In this document: positions 37,870 to 48,384 of the stretch, piece after piece | How the letters are laid out: each line of letters starts with the position of its first letter | How positions within the stretch are numbered: the stretch's first letter is position 1 | Notes under the pieces: generated by a model | What the model saw: only the letters and a program-made list of their open reading frames with translations | Told to the model about the DNA's origin: nothing | Databases searched by the model: none | Program-made: the position numbers and the translations under genes | Assembly (NCBI RefSeq): GCF_003316875.1 | Contig: NZ_QMIL01000002.1 | Location: 372,001-436,000 of the forward strand | Length of the DNA: 64,000 nt | Origin: Aliidiomarina celeris | GTDB taxonomy: Bacteria > Pseudomonadota > Gammaproteobacteria > Enterobacterales > Alteromonadaceae | Direction: 5' to 3'

Positions 37870-38433
37870 ATGGCCGCCAAGCAGGTTCCTACCATTTTGT
37901 CGCGAAGCATTGTAGCGAAAAGTCGCTTACTTCGCATTGAAGCTGTTGATTTAAAGTTTAGCAATGGCGAATTGCGCCAGTATGAACGCATGCAAGGCAG
38001 CGGCCGCGGTGCTGTTATGGTCGTTCCGCTACAAGACCCCGAAACTATGCTACTTGTTCGTGAGTACGCGGCGGGTTTACACAATTACCAACTGGGTTTT
38101 CCAAAAGGCTTAATTGACCCCGGCGAGAGTCCCGAACAGGCTGCAGTGCGCGAGTTAAAAGAAGAAATAGGCTTTGGCGCCAAGCGCTTGGTGCCGCTCA
38201 AGTCGGTGTCGATGGCGCCGGCGTTTTTCTCAGCCACTATGCATTTGTATTTAGGCTACGACCTATACGCCGAGAAGCTGGTGGGTGACGAGCCCGAACC
38301 GTTGGAACTGGTACCATGGAAAATTTCCGAGCTGGATGCTTTACTGTTACAAGAAGACTTTACTGAAGCCCGCAGCGTTGCGGCATTACTCTTGATGCAG
38401 CGTTGGTTTGCGCAAGGAGGACAGCTTACATGA
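37870..38433 (+). CDS. nudE: ADP compounds hydrolase NudE
   Basis: This 187-residue Nudix hydrolase acts on ADP-ribose, NADH and Ap3A-type compounds. The Nudix box is complete: GLIDPGESPEQAAVRELKEE continuing into IGF, around residues 76-98. Its neighbourhood (yrfG upstream, cysQ downstream) matches gammaproteobacterial NudE. Its stop overlaps the cysQ start as ATGA, so the two are translated together. Confidence 0.94.
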   Translation: MAAKQVPTILSRSIVAKSRLLRIEAVDLKFSNGELRQYERMQGSGRGAVMVVPLQDPETMLLVREYAAGLHNYQLGFPKGLIDPGESPEQAAVRELKEEIGFGAKRLVPLKSVSMAPAFFSATMHLYLGYDLYAEKLVGDEPEPLELVPWKISELDALLLQEDFTEARSVAALLLMQRWFAQGGQLT

Positions 38434-39284
38434 GTCGGTTTCTGGAAGGTGAACCGCCCAGCATTGAACAGCTAGCCAATCTATTACAAGACACTGCTGA
38501 CATTGCGGCGGAAGCTGGTGCATTGCTACTGCAACGACAGCGCGAAGGTAGTTATGAAGTGCAGGAGAAAAATGACCATTCGCCAGTAACCTCTGCAGAC
38601 TTCGCCGCCAGTGAACTGATTAGCCAGCAGCTACTCAAAACCAGTGCGCATATTCCGGTGTTAACGGAAGAAGCACTCAAGCCTTGGCATGAACGTCGCG
38701 ACTGGCCGTCGTATTGGTTAGTCGACCCACTTGATGGAACCCAAGAGTTTATTTATGGCAGCCCGGATTTTGCGGTGAGTATTGCCTTAGTGAGCCACAA
38801 CGAGCCCGTGCTTGGGGTGATTTACTGGCCAGCTGAAGACGCGCTTTACTATGCTGCGAAATCACAAGGCGCATGGCGTAGGGTAGGTACTAAGCAAGAA
38901 AATATTAGTGTGCGTCGTTTGCAAAACCCACAACGCGACGCTATTACCGTAGCCTTGAGTCGTCGGCAGCCTGTAGAACGCATTTTGTCGCGTATGAGTC
39001 ATGGCGAGCGTGTAATTGAACATGTAAAAACAGGGAGTTGCACGTTAAAGTCGTGCTTAGTTGCCGAGGGCAGTGCCGACTGTTTTATTCGGGTGGGTGA
39101 AACGGGCGAGTGGGACACGGCAGCGGCACAAATTTTGGTTCAGGAAGCGGGCGGCAGTTTAGTCGACGAAAATTTTAATCCACTCACGTACAACCGCACT
39201 GCTCACCCGGTTAATCCTAATTTTCTAGTGCTTGGTGACCCGCGTGTCGACTGGCCGGCGTTGCTGCCCGAACATTTGCGTTAA
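38430..39284 (+). CDS. cysQ: 3'(2'),5'-bisphosphate nucleotidase CysQ
   Basis: This 284-residue enzyme of the inositol monophosphatase superfamily hydrolyses PAP to AMP, clearing the product of sulfate assimilation. Metal-site motifs are LTEEAL, then the signature [12 protein letters not shown], and near the C-terminus [20 protein letters not shown] chose the ATG at 38430, which has AGGAGG upstream and overlaps the nudE stop. Its own stop is shared with convergent yheU in the palindrome TTAA. Confidence 0.95.
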   Translation: MSRFLEGEPPSIEQLANLLQDTADIAAEAGALLLQRQREGSYEVQEKNDHSPVTSADFAASELISQQLLKTSAHIPVLTEEALKPWHERRDWPSYWLVDPLDGTQEFIYGSPDFAVSIALVSHNEPVLGVIYWPAEDALYYAAKSQGAWRRVGTKQENISVRRLQNPQRDAITVALSRRQPVERILSRMSHGERVIEHVKTGSCTLKSCLVAEGSADCFIRVGETGEWDTAAAQILVQEAGGSLVDENFNPLTYNRTAHPVNPNFLVLGDPRVDWPALLPEHLR

Positions 39285-39517
39285 GGCTCGCTTGCCGAGT
39301 CGTCGACATAAGTGTCTTTGGCCACAATATTCACGCTTTCATGGAGTTCAGACCAAACAATAATGGCACTACCGTTTTTCAATTGTGCTTTTACTTGCTC
39401 AATTTTTGTCGCCAACGGCACGTCATGCTCGCCATACTCGGTACCCTCTTGCAGTACAAATTGTTCAATCAGTGCTGCAAGTGTTTCGGGCGCGAGATCT
39501 TGCCATGGAATTAACAT
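39281..39517 (-). CDS. yheU: YheU family protein
   Basis: This 78-residue protein starts [21 protein letters not shown] and contains REGTEYG-like ([22 protein letters not shown]) and [12 protein letters not shown] blocks, characteristic of the conserved UPF0270/YheU family. Function is not established. I chose the ATG at 39517, with AAGGAG eight bases upstream; a TTG six bases earlier is less likely. It follows yheT by two bases, as in E. coli. Confidence 0.93.
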   Translation of the reverse strand: MLIPWQDLAPETLAALIEQFVLQEGTEYGEHDVPLATKIEQVKAQLKNGSAIIVWSELHESVNIVAKDTYVDDSASEP

Positions 39518-39519
39518 GT

Positions 39520-40527
39520 TCAAAACTCCTTAAACCAATGCATGAGTTTATGCGGCAGCCACGGCTGCAGTTGCCCAGTGCGGTGGGCGCTTAGTTGTGT
39601 ATAAAAGCCCACATGGCCGCCATGTTGTTGCAGCTCATAACGAACTGCAGGGGGTATTTGCGCGGGGGCTGGAATACAGGCATCGCAGGTAAATGGGTCG
39701 TCTTTTGCGTGCAAAACCAAAAGCGGTGTGCGCACAGCCGGTAAAAAAGCCAAACCACTGCACTTTTGGTAGTAGTCGTCGGCGCCGGCAAAACCGTGCA
39801 AAGGCGCTGTTACTTCATGATCGAATTCCGCAAAGGTACGGATTGAGAAAAGTGCGCGTTGGCTCAATTTCACTTGATGAGTAATGAGCCCTGCTTCGAT
39901 CTTCTGCCAGGTTTTGTGCTTTAAACTGTTGAGTAAATGGTTTCGGTAGAGCCGCGATATACCGCGGTTAATACGCTCTGAGCTCGGGCCGAGCGCTAAT
40001 GGCGCGCTAATACATGCAGCGGCTTGCAACGGGCTATGGCCCTGCTCGCCAAGTAACTTCACTAGCATATTGCCACCTAAGCTAAACCCAGCGGCAAAGA
40101 GTTTGCGCTCGGGATAACGCTGGCGTAATCGCTGTATGAACTCAAGAGCGTCTTGCGTGTCGCCAGAATGATAAGCGCGTGCGGTAGCATTCATGCGGCC
40201 TGAACAGCTGCGAAACTGCATAACCACAGCTTGCCATTGTTGCGCACAAGCCGCCTGCATGAGCTGGTCTACGTACGCGGACTTCGCACTGCCCTCGAGG
40301 CCATGAAAAATAATAACAATGGGTGCAGCGCTGGCTTTTACCTGTGCCGCAGAATGGCTCCACGCTAAATCAATAAAGTCATTGTCGTAGGTGCGAATGG
40401 TTTCAACATGCAGTAGGCTACTTGGCTTGTATTTACTCAGCCGCGACCACAATGTTTGTACGTGAGGGTTGCGTAATAATAAGGGTGCCTGAAAAGTAGC
40501 ATTGCATGTGTGGCTGTTGCTTTGCAT
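39520..40527 (-). CDS. yheT: YheT family alpha/beta hydrolase
   Basis: This 335-residue AB-hydrolase has the N-terminal [11 protein letters not shown] signature of the YheT/ABHD1-3 group. The nucleophile elbow is GFSLGG ([18 protein letters not shown]). Later segments carry the acid (HAKDDPFT) and the catalytic His in QQHGGHVGF. Substrates are likely carboxylic esters or lipids, but none is proven. I chose the ATG at 40527; ATG 40548 and GTG 40566 are also in frame with weak ribosome sites. It shares an operon with yheU. Confidence 0.9.
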   Translation of the reverse strand: MQSNSHTCNATFQAPLLLRNPHVQTLWSRLSKYKPSSLLHVETIRTYDNDFIDLAWSHSAAQVKASAAPIVIIFHGLEGSAKSAYVDQLMQAACAQQWQAVVMQFRSCSGRMNATARAYHSGDTQDALEFIQRLRQRYPERKLFAAGFSLGGNMLVKLLGEQGHSPLQAAACISAPLALGPSSERINRGISRLYRNHLLNSLKHKTWQKIEAGLITHQVKLSQRALFSIRTFAEFDHEVTAPLHGFAGADDYYQKCSGLAFLPAVRTPLLVLHAKDDPFTCDACIPAPAQIPPAVRYELQQHGGHVGFYTQLSAHRTGQLQPWLPHKLMHWFKEF

Positions 40528-40568
40528 AATTCCAATATTGTCCTTCATTTTTCTAAAACGGAACACTC

Positions 40569-43427
40569 ATGACAGTTGCTAAGGTTTACCCGCGCGTTCA
40601 TCAACTCTTTTTCACGGGTTTAATGCTGTCGCTATTGCTGCTTACGGCATGTAGTCCGGCGTCGCAACCCCGTGCGATTGAACGCGAACCCGACGTGTAT
40701 GCAAGCCCCTATGATACACGGGATTATCGCGAAATAACGCTAGAGAATGGTTTACGGGTTATTTTAGTGACCGATCGTGAAACTGAGAAGTCGGCTGCGG
40801 CCCTTGCGGTGGGCGTGGGAAGCTTGCAGAACCCTGATGACCAGCAAGGGTTGGCTCATTTTCTCGAGCATATGTTGTTTTTAGGAACCGAGAAATATCC
40901 AGATCCCGATGAATATTCGGAGTTTATGTCTCGCCATGGCGGTAGCCAAAACGCCTACACCGACGACAACGTTACCAACTACATGTTTGAGGTGAACAAT
41001 AATGCGCTGCCGGAGGCGCTTGACCGCTTCGCCGATTTTTTCAAGGCTCCACTATTTACTCCCGAGTATGTGGAAAAAGAGGTTAACGCGGTGCATTCCG
41101 AGTGGTCTATGCAGCGTGAGAACGACGGCTATATTTTGCATGCCTTAAATAATAAAACCTTAAACCCTGAACACCCCATTACGCGCTTTCGAATTGGTAA
41201 TAATGAATCGTTAAGTAACAAGCCGAATAGCGAGCTACTGGCGAGCATGGTGGAGTTTTATCAGCGCTATTATTCGGCAAACTTAATGACGGCTACGGTG
41301 ATCGGCAATCGGAGTTTGAATGAGCTAGAAGAATTAGCCCGAGGTGCCTTTGCTGACATTCCGAACTTTAACGCAACAGTTCCAGCCATTGACGTGCCAG
41401 CGGCAACTGGCGAGCAACTGCAGCAAATTATTTATTACCAGCCGCAAGCTGAAATGCGCACGCTCATGATCGACTTCGTAATTCCCAATCAAAGTGAAGC
41501 TTTTGCCAGTAAGCCAGAAAGCCTCGTTGCCTATTTAATTGCTTCGGAAATGCCAGGTACGCCCGCTGCCGTGCTCCGTGAAGCCGGCTTGATAGAGCAA
41601 ATGGGCGCATGGGGGCAGTCGAATATGTATAGCAACGCTGGGTTATTGCGGGTCACCATTACCTTAACCGAACAAGGTTACGAGCAGCGTAACTGGGTTA
41701 TTGGGTTGATGTTCCGATATTTCGATATGCTTCGCCAACAAGGTGTTGACGAAGCCTACGTGAACGAACTCCGTACAGTTCTAAATAATGAGTTTCAGTT
41801 CCTAAGGGGGCAGAGTGCCTTTAGTTATGCTGCAACCTTGGCCGACGCCATGCAGCATTACCCAACACAAAATGCGATTGATTACCGCTACCGACTCGAC
41901 AGCTATGACGAAGCGGCGACAACGCGTGTACTGAATGCGCTTACGGTAGAAAATGCGCGTATTTTCGTCATTGCACCCCATGTTGAAACCGACCAGTCAA
42001 TGCACTACTTCCCCGCTCAGTATCGAATTGAGAAGCTAGCGAAGTCCACGTTGGTTGAGTGGCAAAACTTGTCATCTCCAATTGGAATTCGCTTACCTGC
42101 AGTGAATCGTTTCCTTCCCGAGAGTTTGCATGTGGTTGAGGGCTTAATTCAGCCCGAACCCGTTGAGCTGTTAAACAGCGACGGTATGTCGGTTGCTTAT
42201 CAGCGTAGTAATCGTTTTGCCGAGCCCCGTGCGGTGGTGCTGGCGCAATACTTTAAGCCGAATCATGAAATGAGTTGGCAAGATCAACTCGCCGCGGAGC
42301 TCTTGCTCGACGCATTTCGTTTGAGTCAGAGTGGCTTGGCACGCGAGTCTGCAATTGCCGGACTGGGTTTTAATTTAAGTTATAACCGCGGACTAACGTT
42401 GTTGCTGTCGGGGTTTGACGACAAGCAGCAGGAGCTAGCGCAAACGGTAATGGCCCGCTTTGCTGAATTTGAACCTAGCGCAGAACAAATTGAAAGCTCT
42501 CGTGATCGCATGCGCCGAGAGATCGAAAACCGCGACCGGCAACGCCCTATACAGCGGCTCTGGCCAGCTTTTAATCGTATTCTGCCGCTCAATTACCATA
42601 CCGATGCAGAACAACTTGAAGCCTTACGCGACCTAACCAAAGCTAACCTAATGGCGGTTCGGAATCAGTTGCTCGACAACGTGCTGCTGCGCGCGTTCAT
42701 TTTCGGTAATCATACGGAAGACAGTGCTTTGAGCATCGCGAATTCGTTGCGTTCTTTCGCTCGTTTAGACCCTGAACGCACGTATGAGGAGTTTGAACCC
42801 ACGCGATCGTTGCCGGGCGGTTTCCCGCTGAGTTACCAACAAGACACCAGCGTGAGTGATAGCGCTGTTTTAGAAGCCAGTTTTTTGCGCGACACGTCAT
42901 TAAAAACTCAGGTGGCTTTGCGTATACTGCGCGAGTTAATGAATACCCGAGCCTTTAATCAGCTGCGTACCGAGGAGCAGTTAGGTTATGCCGTGGGTGT
43001 TACCGGTATAAATGTGCAAGAGTATCCAGGAATTGGCTTGTTCATTCAGAGCCCCGTGCGGGGGCCGGGTGCTCTCACCGAGCGTTTTCAACAGTTTAAA
43101 ACCGAGTTCTCAGACTATCTTGAAGCGTTGCCAGCCGAGCGTTTTGCACAAACCCAAGACGCGGTTATTGGTGACCTGCGTCAGCCGCCACAAAACCTGA
43201 ACGAAGAGGCGGGTGAGCTGAGCCAAGAGTGGAGTCGCGCGGAACCCATGTACGATCGTCGGCAACGGCAAATTGCATTAGTTGAAGCGATGACTAAAGA
43301 AGAATTGTTGGCAATTTACCAACAATGGTTAAGTGAGGAAAATGCCCGTGTACGCATTGAAATTCGTGGCAGCGAGTTTCAGCAAGAGCCGTTTTCAAAC
43401 ACCACCGGTTGGCAAACCTTCCCTTAA
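40569..43427 (+). CDS. M16 family metallopeptidase (pitrilysin/insulinase type), predicted lipoprotein
   Basis: This 952-residue protein has a lipoprotein signal (lipobox LTAC, Cys28) and the inverted zinc motif H97-F-L-E100-H101, with the third ligand Glu178 in EVNAVHSEW. Four homologous M16 domains are expected for this length. The C-terminal pair lacks the zinc site, and the conserved Arg-Tyr-type LRTEEQLGYAVGV block lies near residue 800. It is related to E. coli protease III, but would be anchored in the envelope. It diverges from yheT and converges on yheS. Confidence 0.93.
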   Translation: MTVAKVYPRVHQLFFTGLMLSLLLLTACSPASQPRAIEREPDVYASPYDTRDYREITLENGLRVILVTDRETEKSAAALAVGVGSLQNPDDQQGLAHFLEHMLFLGTEKYPDPDEYSEFMSRHGGSQNAYTDDNVTNYMFEVNNNALPEALDRFADFFKAPLFTPEYVEKEVNAVHSEWSMQRENDGYILHALNNKTLNPEHPITRFRIGNNESLSNKPNSELLASMVEFYQRYYSANLMTATVIGNRSLNELEELARGAFADIPNFNATVPAIDVPAATGEQLQQIIYYQPQAEMRTLMIDFVIPNQSEAFASKPESLVAYLIASEMPGTPAAVLREAGLIEQMGAWGQSNMYSNAGLLRVTITLTEQGYEQRNWVIGLMFRYFDMLRQQGVDEAYVNELRTVLNNEFQFLRGQSAFSYAATLADAMQHYPTQNAIDYRYRLDSYDEAATTRVLNALTVENARIFVIAPHVETDQSMHYFPAQYRIEKLAKSTLVEWQNLSSPIGIRLPAVNRFLPESLHVVEGLIQPEPVELLNSDGMSVAYQRSNRFAEPRAVVLAQYFKPNHEMSWQDQLAAELLLDAFRLSQSGLARESAIAGLGFNLSYNRGLTLLLSGFDDKQQELAQTVMARFAEFEPSAEQIESSRDRMRREIENRDRQRPIQRLWPAFNRILPLNYHTDAEQLEALRDLTKANLMAVRNQLLDNVLLRAFIFGNHTEDSALSIANSLRSFARLDPERTYEEFEPTRSLPGGFPLSYQQDTSVSDSAVLEASFLRDTSLKTQVALRILRELMNTRAFNQLRTEEQLGYAVGVTGINVQEYPGIGLFIQSPVRGPGALTERFQQFKTEFSDYLEALPAERFAQTQDAVIGDLRQPPQNLNEEAGELSQEWSRAEPMYDRRQRQIALVEAMTKEELLAIYQQWLSEENARVRIEIRGSEFQQEPFSNTTGWQTFP

Positions 43428-45316
43428 GTGTCGCGTAACAGCTCGAGCTCGGTTTCGAGTTCGAGCCACTCGGCTTCCACAGCTTCGAGTTCTTTCTCAA
43501 GTTGCCCTTGCTGTTGAAATAAAGCACTCAGCGCTGTGGGGCTCTCTTGCTGATAAAGATCGGGGTCTGCAAGCCGCGCATTCAACGTGGCGAGTTCCTG
43601 CGTTAACTTTTGCATTGCGGCTTCTACCTTTTTTAGTCGATCATTTAATGGCTTAAGCTGCAACCGCTGCGCAGCTGCGGCTTGCCGTTGTGCTTTCTTT
43701 GCGTCTTTTGGCTCTGTTGTTGCTTTTGTAGCTGCCGTTGTTTCCTGAGTTTGTGCAGTGAGCCATGCACTGTAGTCGTCGAGGTCGCCTTTGAAAGGCT
43801 CAACATTTTGGTTGGCGACCAGGTAGTAGTCGTCGACGGTGGCGCGTAAAAAATGTCGGTCGTGCGACACCACGACCATGGCTCCAGAAAATTCTTGTAA
43901 GGCGGCGACTAAGGCTTCCCGCATATCTAAGTCGAGATGGTTGGTCGGTTCGTCGAGGAGCAGCAGATTCGGCCGTTGATAGACGAGCAAGGCAAGCACC
44001 AAGCGGGCTTTTTCGCCACCGGAGAAAGGGCCGACGGGCTCAAAGGCGCGGTCACCTTGAAAGCCAAAGCGACCCAAAAAGTCACGCAGGCTTTGTTCGG
44101 TGGCCTTTGGGTCGAGCCGTTGCAGGTGCTCCATTGCGGTATCTTGAATGCGTAGGGTGTCGAGCTGATGTTGTGCAAAATAGCCAATGGCAAGCCCCGC
44201 ACTGGCTTCGCGACTGCCTTGCAGGGGCGGCAGTTCGCCGGCAAGTAATTTCGTGAGCGTCGACTTACCCGCGCCATTTCGGCCGAGCAAACCAATGCGG
44301 CTGCCCGGCACTAAATTAAACTGAATGGCTTCAAGAATAACAGCGGAGCCATAACCGGCTTGTACTTGTTCTAGCTGAATTAATGGATTCGGCAGCTTTT
44401 CCGGTGGTGGAAAGCTCAAGTCATATCGATGGTTCTCGTCGAGTGGTTCGGTTGCGGTCAGTTTTTCTAAGGCTTTCAGGCGACTTTGGGCTTGCTTTGC
44501 TTTCGAGGCTTTGGCACGAAAGCGGTCTACGAAGCTTTGCAAATGCGCTCTACGCTCTTGCTCTTTTGCGAATTTTTGTTGTGCTTGGGCGCGGCGCTCG
44601 GTGCGCTGGCGCTGAAAGCTTGAATAATTGCCTTGGTAGCAGTGCGTTGTGCCTTGCTCAATATGAATGGTGTGTGAGATTACCCCGTCGAGAAAATCCC
44701 GGTCGTGAGAAATCACAATCACCGTGCCTTCAAAGCGCAGTAACCATTGCTCGAGCCAAATAATAGTGTCGAGGTCAAGGTGGTTGGTGGGTTCGTCGAG
44801 TAGTAGTAAGTCGGCGCGCGCAATTAAGGCTTGCGAAAGGTTCAAACGCATGCGCCATCCGCCAGAAAAAGAGCGCACTGGCGCCATAAATTGTTCTGGG
44901 GTAAATCCAAGCCCGGCAAGTAAGCCCGACGCACGGGCTTCAATTTGGTAGCCGCCAATGGCGTCGAGCTGGCCGTGTAAGCGCGCTATAGCTTCGCCAT
45001 TGTTGTTGGCCTCGGCTTCTTTTAGCGCTGCGTGTACCGCCACATATTCGCTGTCGCCAGTAATAACATAGTCACGTGCGGCGGTGTCGAGGGCCGGAGT
45101 TTCTTGCGCTACACTGGCAATACGCCAGCTTTTGGGAATGTGCAGGCTGCCCTGATCTTCTTTGAGTTCTCCGCGTATCAATGCGAACAGCGACGATTTA
45201 CCGGTGCCGTTGGCACCTACTAAGCCGACACGTTGGCCGGGAAAAATGGTAAACTGTGCGTTATTCAGAAGTTGCTTGCTTCCGCGAAGTAAACTCAGTT
45301 GTTCTGCTTGTATCAT
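43424..45316 (-). CDS. yheS: ABC-F family ATPase YheS
   Basis: This 630-residue protein has two tandem ABC domains and no membrane part. Walker A motifs are GANGTGKSS (about 33-41) and GRNGAGKST (about 340), with signatures SFSGGWRMRL and FSGGEKARL, and two DEPTNHLD Walker B boxes. A C-terminal coiled coil with a Lys/Ala/Gln-rich linker spans about 530-625. ABC-F proteins act at the ribosome. I chose the ATG at 45316. The gene overlaps the M16 stop in TTAA. Confidence 0.94.
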   Translation of the reverse strand: MIQAEQLSLLRGSKQLLNNAQFTIFPGQRVGLVGANGTGKSSLFALIRGELKEDQGSLHIPKSWRIASVAQETPALDTAARDYVITGDSEYVAVHAALKEAEANNNGEAIARLHGQLDAIGGYQIEARASGLLAGLGFTPEQFMAPVRSFSGGWRMRLNLSQALIARADLLLLDEPTNHLDLDTIIWLEQWLLRFEGTVIVISHDRDFLDGVISHTIHIEQGTTHCYQGNYSSFQRQRTERRAQAQQKFAKEQERRAHLQSFVDRFRAKASKAKQAQSRLKALEKLTATEPLDENHRYDLSFPPPEKLPNPLIQLEQVQAGYGSAVILEAIQFNLVPGSRIGLLGRNGAGKSTLTKLLAGELPPLQGSREASAGLAIGYFAQHQLDTLRIQDTAMEHLQRLDPKATEQSLRDFLGRFGFQGDRAFEPVGPFSGGEKARLVLALLVYQRPNLLLLDEPTNHLDLDMREALVAALQEFSGAMVVVSHDRHFLRATVDDYYLVANQNVEPFKGDLDDYSAWLTAQTQETTAATKATTEPKDAKKAQRQAAAAQRLQLKPLNDRLKKVEAAMQKLTQELATLNARLADPDLYQQESPTALSALFQQQGQLEKELEAVEAEWLELETELELLRDT

Positions 45317-45416
45317 GCCTGCTGCAATTTTTAACAAAATGAATACTGCGCATGATACTGCTTTTTGGGTTCATTTCCCACGAAAGGCAATGTATTTAGC
45401 GGTAAAAGAGGTTTAA

Positions 45417-45626
45417 ATGGCGCGCACAAAAAAACGCTTTATTGCAGGCGCAACCTGCGAAAAATGTAAGGCAGAAGACACCCTTATGCTATTTGTGGAA
45501 GACAACAAGGAACATGTGGAATGCGTTCAGTGTGGCTATAAAATGAGTGAACCGGATTCAGCCAGTGCGCAGAGTGCAACGAAACGGCCAAATGCCGACA
45601 GTGTGATCGGCATTTTTAAACCCTAA
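45417..45626 (+). CDS. yheV: YheV family putative zinc ribbon protein
   Basis: This 69-residue protein contains CEKCKAEDT and CVQCGYKMSEP, giving four cysteines as two CxxC knuckles for a zinc ribbon. It matches the YheV family, which lies next to yheS in E. coli too. The basic N-terminus MARTKKRFI suggests nucleic acid binding. Function is unknown. AAGAGG precedes the ATG. It diverges from yheS and converges on queG. Confidence 0.93.
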   Translation: MARTKKRFIAGATCEKCKAEDTLMLFVEDNKEHVECVQCGYKMSEPDSASAQSATKRPNADSVIGIFKP

Positions 45627-45645
45627 CGTTGTTTCTAGGGTGTAC

Positions 45646-46788
45646 TTAGGCGTCGCGGGGGAGCCCTTTTTCAATGGCTCGAATAAGGCGCTGCTCCTGC
45701 CGCGACTGTTTCAATACACCACCGCGCTGTTTCTCGAGTGCCCAGTCAATGTGTTCCCTTACCATGTCCGAGCATTGCGTAAGCTGTTCCTCGAGTGCGT
45801 TGATGATGTGCTGCGATGGTGGTGCATTACCCAGTGCAATGGCTAAGTTCCGCTGCCATTTTTCAAAGCCAATGCGGCGAATGGGCGAGCCTTCTGTTTT
45901 GCTTAAGAACTGCGCCTCGCTCCACGCCCAGAGTTCAAGGAGCTTGGGAGCATGCAGCTCGTGCCGCGGAACAAAGTCTTGTTCACTGGTGGGGGTGGCA
46001 TAGCGATTCCAAGGGCAAATAAGCTGACAGTCGTCGCAGCCGTAAATTCGATTGCCCATAGCTTCGCGAAACTCTTCGGCAATAACCCCCGCATGCTCAA
46101 TAGTGAGATAGGAAATACAGCGGCGCGCGTCGACCACATAAGGCTCGACAATCGCTTGCGTTGGGCAAATAGTTATACAAGCGGTGCAACTGCCGCAGCG
46201 CTCTTGCATGGGTTGGTCGACCGGTAGCGGCAGGTTAATTAACAGCTCGCCTAAAAAGAACCAAGAGCCATCTTTGTCGTCCATCAGCAGACTGTGTTTG
46301 CCGGTCCAACCCAACCCTGCTTTTTCCGCCAGCGGGCGTTCAAGAATAGGCGCAGAGTCAACGAATGGGCGAAAGTCGGCGTTGGTGTGGGCATGTTCCG
46401 CACAATAGTTTTTAATGCGATCGCCCAAGCTTTTGAGGCGTTTACGCATGAGCTTATGGTAGTCTCGGCCCAAGGCATAACGGCTAACGTAGGCCAGCTC
46501 ACGTTGTTTCAGCACATGGGCGAATTTAGCATTGCGGGGTAAATAGTCCATACGCACACAAATTGCGCGAACACTGCCCGGATGAAGCTCGGCGGGGCGC
46601 GCACGCAACATGCCATGGCGTTCCATGTAATCCATTTCACCGTGATACTGTTTGTCGAGCCATGCTTGCAAGCTCGCCTCATGGCGGCTAAGGTCGAGAT
46701 CGGTAATACCTACTTTTTGAAAGCCAAGCTCTACACCCCATTGCTTGATTAGGGTTGCGAGCTGTTGATAGTCAATGAGCTGTGCCAT
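45646..46788 (-). CDS. queG: Epoxyqueuosine reductase QueG
   Basis: This 380-residue iron-sulfur and cobalamin enzyme carries out the last step of queuosine synthesis in tRNA. Two [4Fe-4S] motifs are visible: CGSCTACITICPTQAI and CDDCQLICPWN (with the shared cysteines in between). The N-terminal DUF1730 region holds the catalytic Asp (VDSAPILERPLAE). The C-terminus carries HEAT-like helices. It overlaps the long frame start of nnr but not its likely start. Confidence 0.96.
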   Translation of the reverse strand: MAQLIDYQQLATLIKQWGVELGFQKVGITDLDLSRHEASLQAWLDKQYHGEMDYMERHGMLRARPAELHPGSVRAICVRMDYLPRNAKFAHVLKQRELAYVSRYALGRDYHKLMRKRLKSLGDRIKNYCAEHAHTNADFRPFVDSAPILERPLAEKAGLGWTGKHSLLMDDKDGSWFFLGELLINLPLPVDQPMQERCGSCTACITICPTQAIVEPYVVDARRCISYLTIEHAGVIAEEFREAMGNRIYGCDDCQLICPWNRYATPTSEQDFVPRHELHAPKLLELWAWSEAQFLSKTEGSPIRRIGFEKWQRNLAIALGNAPPSQHIINALEEQLTQCSDMVREHIDWALEKQRGGVLKQSRQEQRLIRAIEKGLPRDA

Positions 46789-46806
46789 AAGGGTGCTAGA
46801 AACGCT

Positions 46807-48384
46807 ATGCCAGATGAAATTTTAAAAAGCATACCACAGGCGCTGTATCGGCCCGAACAGGTTCGTGCGCATGAAGCGCAAGTGGCTACCAGCAAAGGCG
46901 TTGACCTGTGGCAATTAATGGTGCGGGCGGGTGAAGCATTATTTTCTGCCCAGCAGCGCTTTTACGGCACGGCAGCGAGCACGGTTGTACTTTGCGGGAG
47001 CGGCAATAACGGCGGTGACGGCTATGTCTTTGCGCGGCTTGCCAAACAAGCAGGAGTGGCGGTTTGTGTGTATGCGGCTGGGCCACCCAAAACCGCCGAT
47101 GCGCGACGCGCGTGGCAGGAATGGCAAGCGCAGGGCGGGCAGGTTGCGCCTTTCGAGCAGCTATTCGAACAAGGCCTCGACGCTGACGTCGTTGTAGACG
47201 CGCTATTCGGTACAGGCATACAACGGAATGTAGACAAACTGCACGCTCATGTGATCGCAACACTGAACGAAAGCTCGGTTCCAGTTATTGCGGCCGACGT
47301 GCCGTCTGGGCTGTGCGCCGATACGGGCCAACCGCTTGGTGTGGCGGTGCGTGCCCAGCATACAGTCACTATGGTGGCGGCAAAGCGCGGTTTACTTACC
47401 GGGTCTGCGCGTGATTACACAGGGCAACTTTGGCTGGCTGAGCTGGGTCTCGGGAACGCATTTGCGCAGCACGTGCTTACCGACACCATCAAACTCGACG
47501 CTAATGTGCTCGCTATGTGGTTACCGCCGCGGGACCATGCCAGCCACAAGGGCAATTCAGGGCATGTCGTGATCATTGGCGGACAACGCGGAATGGCCGG
47601 CGCCGCTCGACTGGCAGGTGAAGCCTGTTTACGCGCAGGTGCTGGTAAGGTTTCGATTATTTGTGAACCGGGCCAAGAGGGAATAGTTGCCACTACACCC
47701 GAATTAATGGTGCTCGGCGCGAAGAGTGATTGTCCGCGAGCACGTGCGCTGATTGCGCAGGCGTCGGTGCTTGCGGTTGGCCCCGGCTTGGGCGCAACGC
47801 AAAGCTCGCAAAACGAGATGGCGCTGGAATGGGGGGCGGCGTGGTGGCTGGTAGTGAAAGCGGCGAGTAAAAATAATGGTAAGCCCTTGATTATTGACGC
47901 CGATGCATTGAACCTATTGGCTAACGAAAGGGTCGAAGCTGCAACGAATTTGCAGTGGATACTCACGCCACACCCGGGCGAAGCCGCACGGCTACTCAGC
48001 GGCGATAGCAAGCCTGTATCGGCGAGTGAGGTACAAGGCAACCGCTGGCAAGCTGCCGCAGCCTTGCAGCAAAAATTTTCTGCGGTTGTGGTGTTAAAAG
48101 GAAGTGGAACCCTTATTTATGGCCCTGAAACACGCGCATTATGTCCAATGGGAACGCCTGCCATGGCTACCGCTGGTATGGGCGACCTGTTAACGGGTAT
48201 TATAAGCGCTGTGGTCGCCCAAGCGAACGTCTTACAGTTGTCGCTTTGGCAGAGTGTTTGTGCTGCAGTAATGGTGCACGCGAAAGCCGGTGAACTGGCG
48301 GCAGGTGCCAATACTCGAGGTGTTTTGGCGTCCGATTTATTACCGTATATTGTTGTAGGAATGAACCCCAATGCCGATCGTTAA
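46807..48384 (+). CDS. nnr: Bifunctional NAD(P)H-hydrate epimerase / ADP-dependent dehydratase
   Basis: This 525-residue repair enzyme restores damaged NAD(P)H hydrates. The N-terminal YjeF_N epimerase domain (about 1-220) has [15 protein letters not shown] and an FGTGI loop with its Asp. The C-terminal ribokinase-like dehydratase domain (about 235-520) ends with the [17 protein letters not shown] motif. I chose the ATG at 46807; the frame is open upstream to 46765, where it would overlap queG. The gene starts the long nnr-tsaE-amiB-mutL-miaA-hfq-hfl series. Confidence 0.95.
   Translation: MPDEILKSIPQALYRPEQVRAHEAQVATSKGVDLWQLMVRAGEALFSAQQRFYGTAASTVVLCGSGNNGGDGYVFARLAKQAGVAVCVYAAGPPKTADARRAWQEWQAQGGQVAPFEQLFEQGLDADVVVDALFGTGIQRNVDKLHAHVIATLNESSVPVIAADVPSGLCADTGQPLGVAVRAQHTVTMVAAKRGLLTGSARDYTGQLWLAELGLGNAFAQHVLTDTIKLDANVLAMWLPPRDHASHKGNSGHVVIIGGQRGMAGAARLAGEACLRAGAGKVSIICEPGQEGIVATTPELMVLGAKSDCPRARALIAQASVLAVGPGLGATQSSQNEMALEWGAAWWLVVKAASKNNGKPLIIDADALNLLANERVEAATNLQWILTPHPGEAARLLSGDSKPVSASEVQGNRWQAAAALQQKFSAVVVLKGSGTLIYGPETRALCPMGTPAMATAGMGDLLTGIISAVVAQANVLQLSLWQSVCAAVMVHAKAGELAAGANTRGVLASDLLPYIVVGMNPNADR

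Noticed and set aside
47415-48041. A 208-codon minus-strand frame inside nnr, and similar long antisense frames elsewhere (50816-51283)
   Set aside because: These mirror GC-rich codons of a well-identified gene on the opposite strand and show no family motif or ribosome site.
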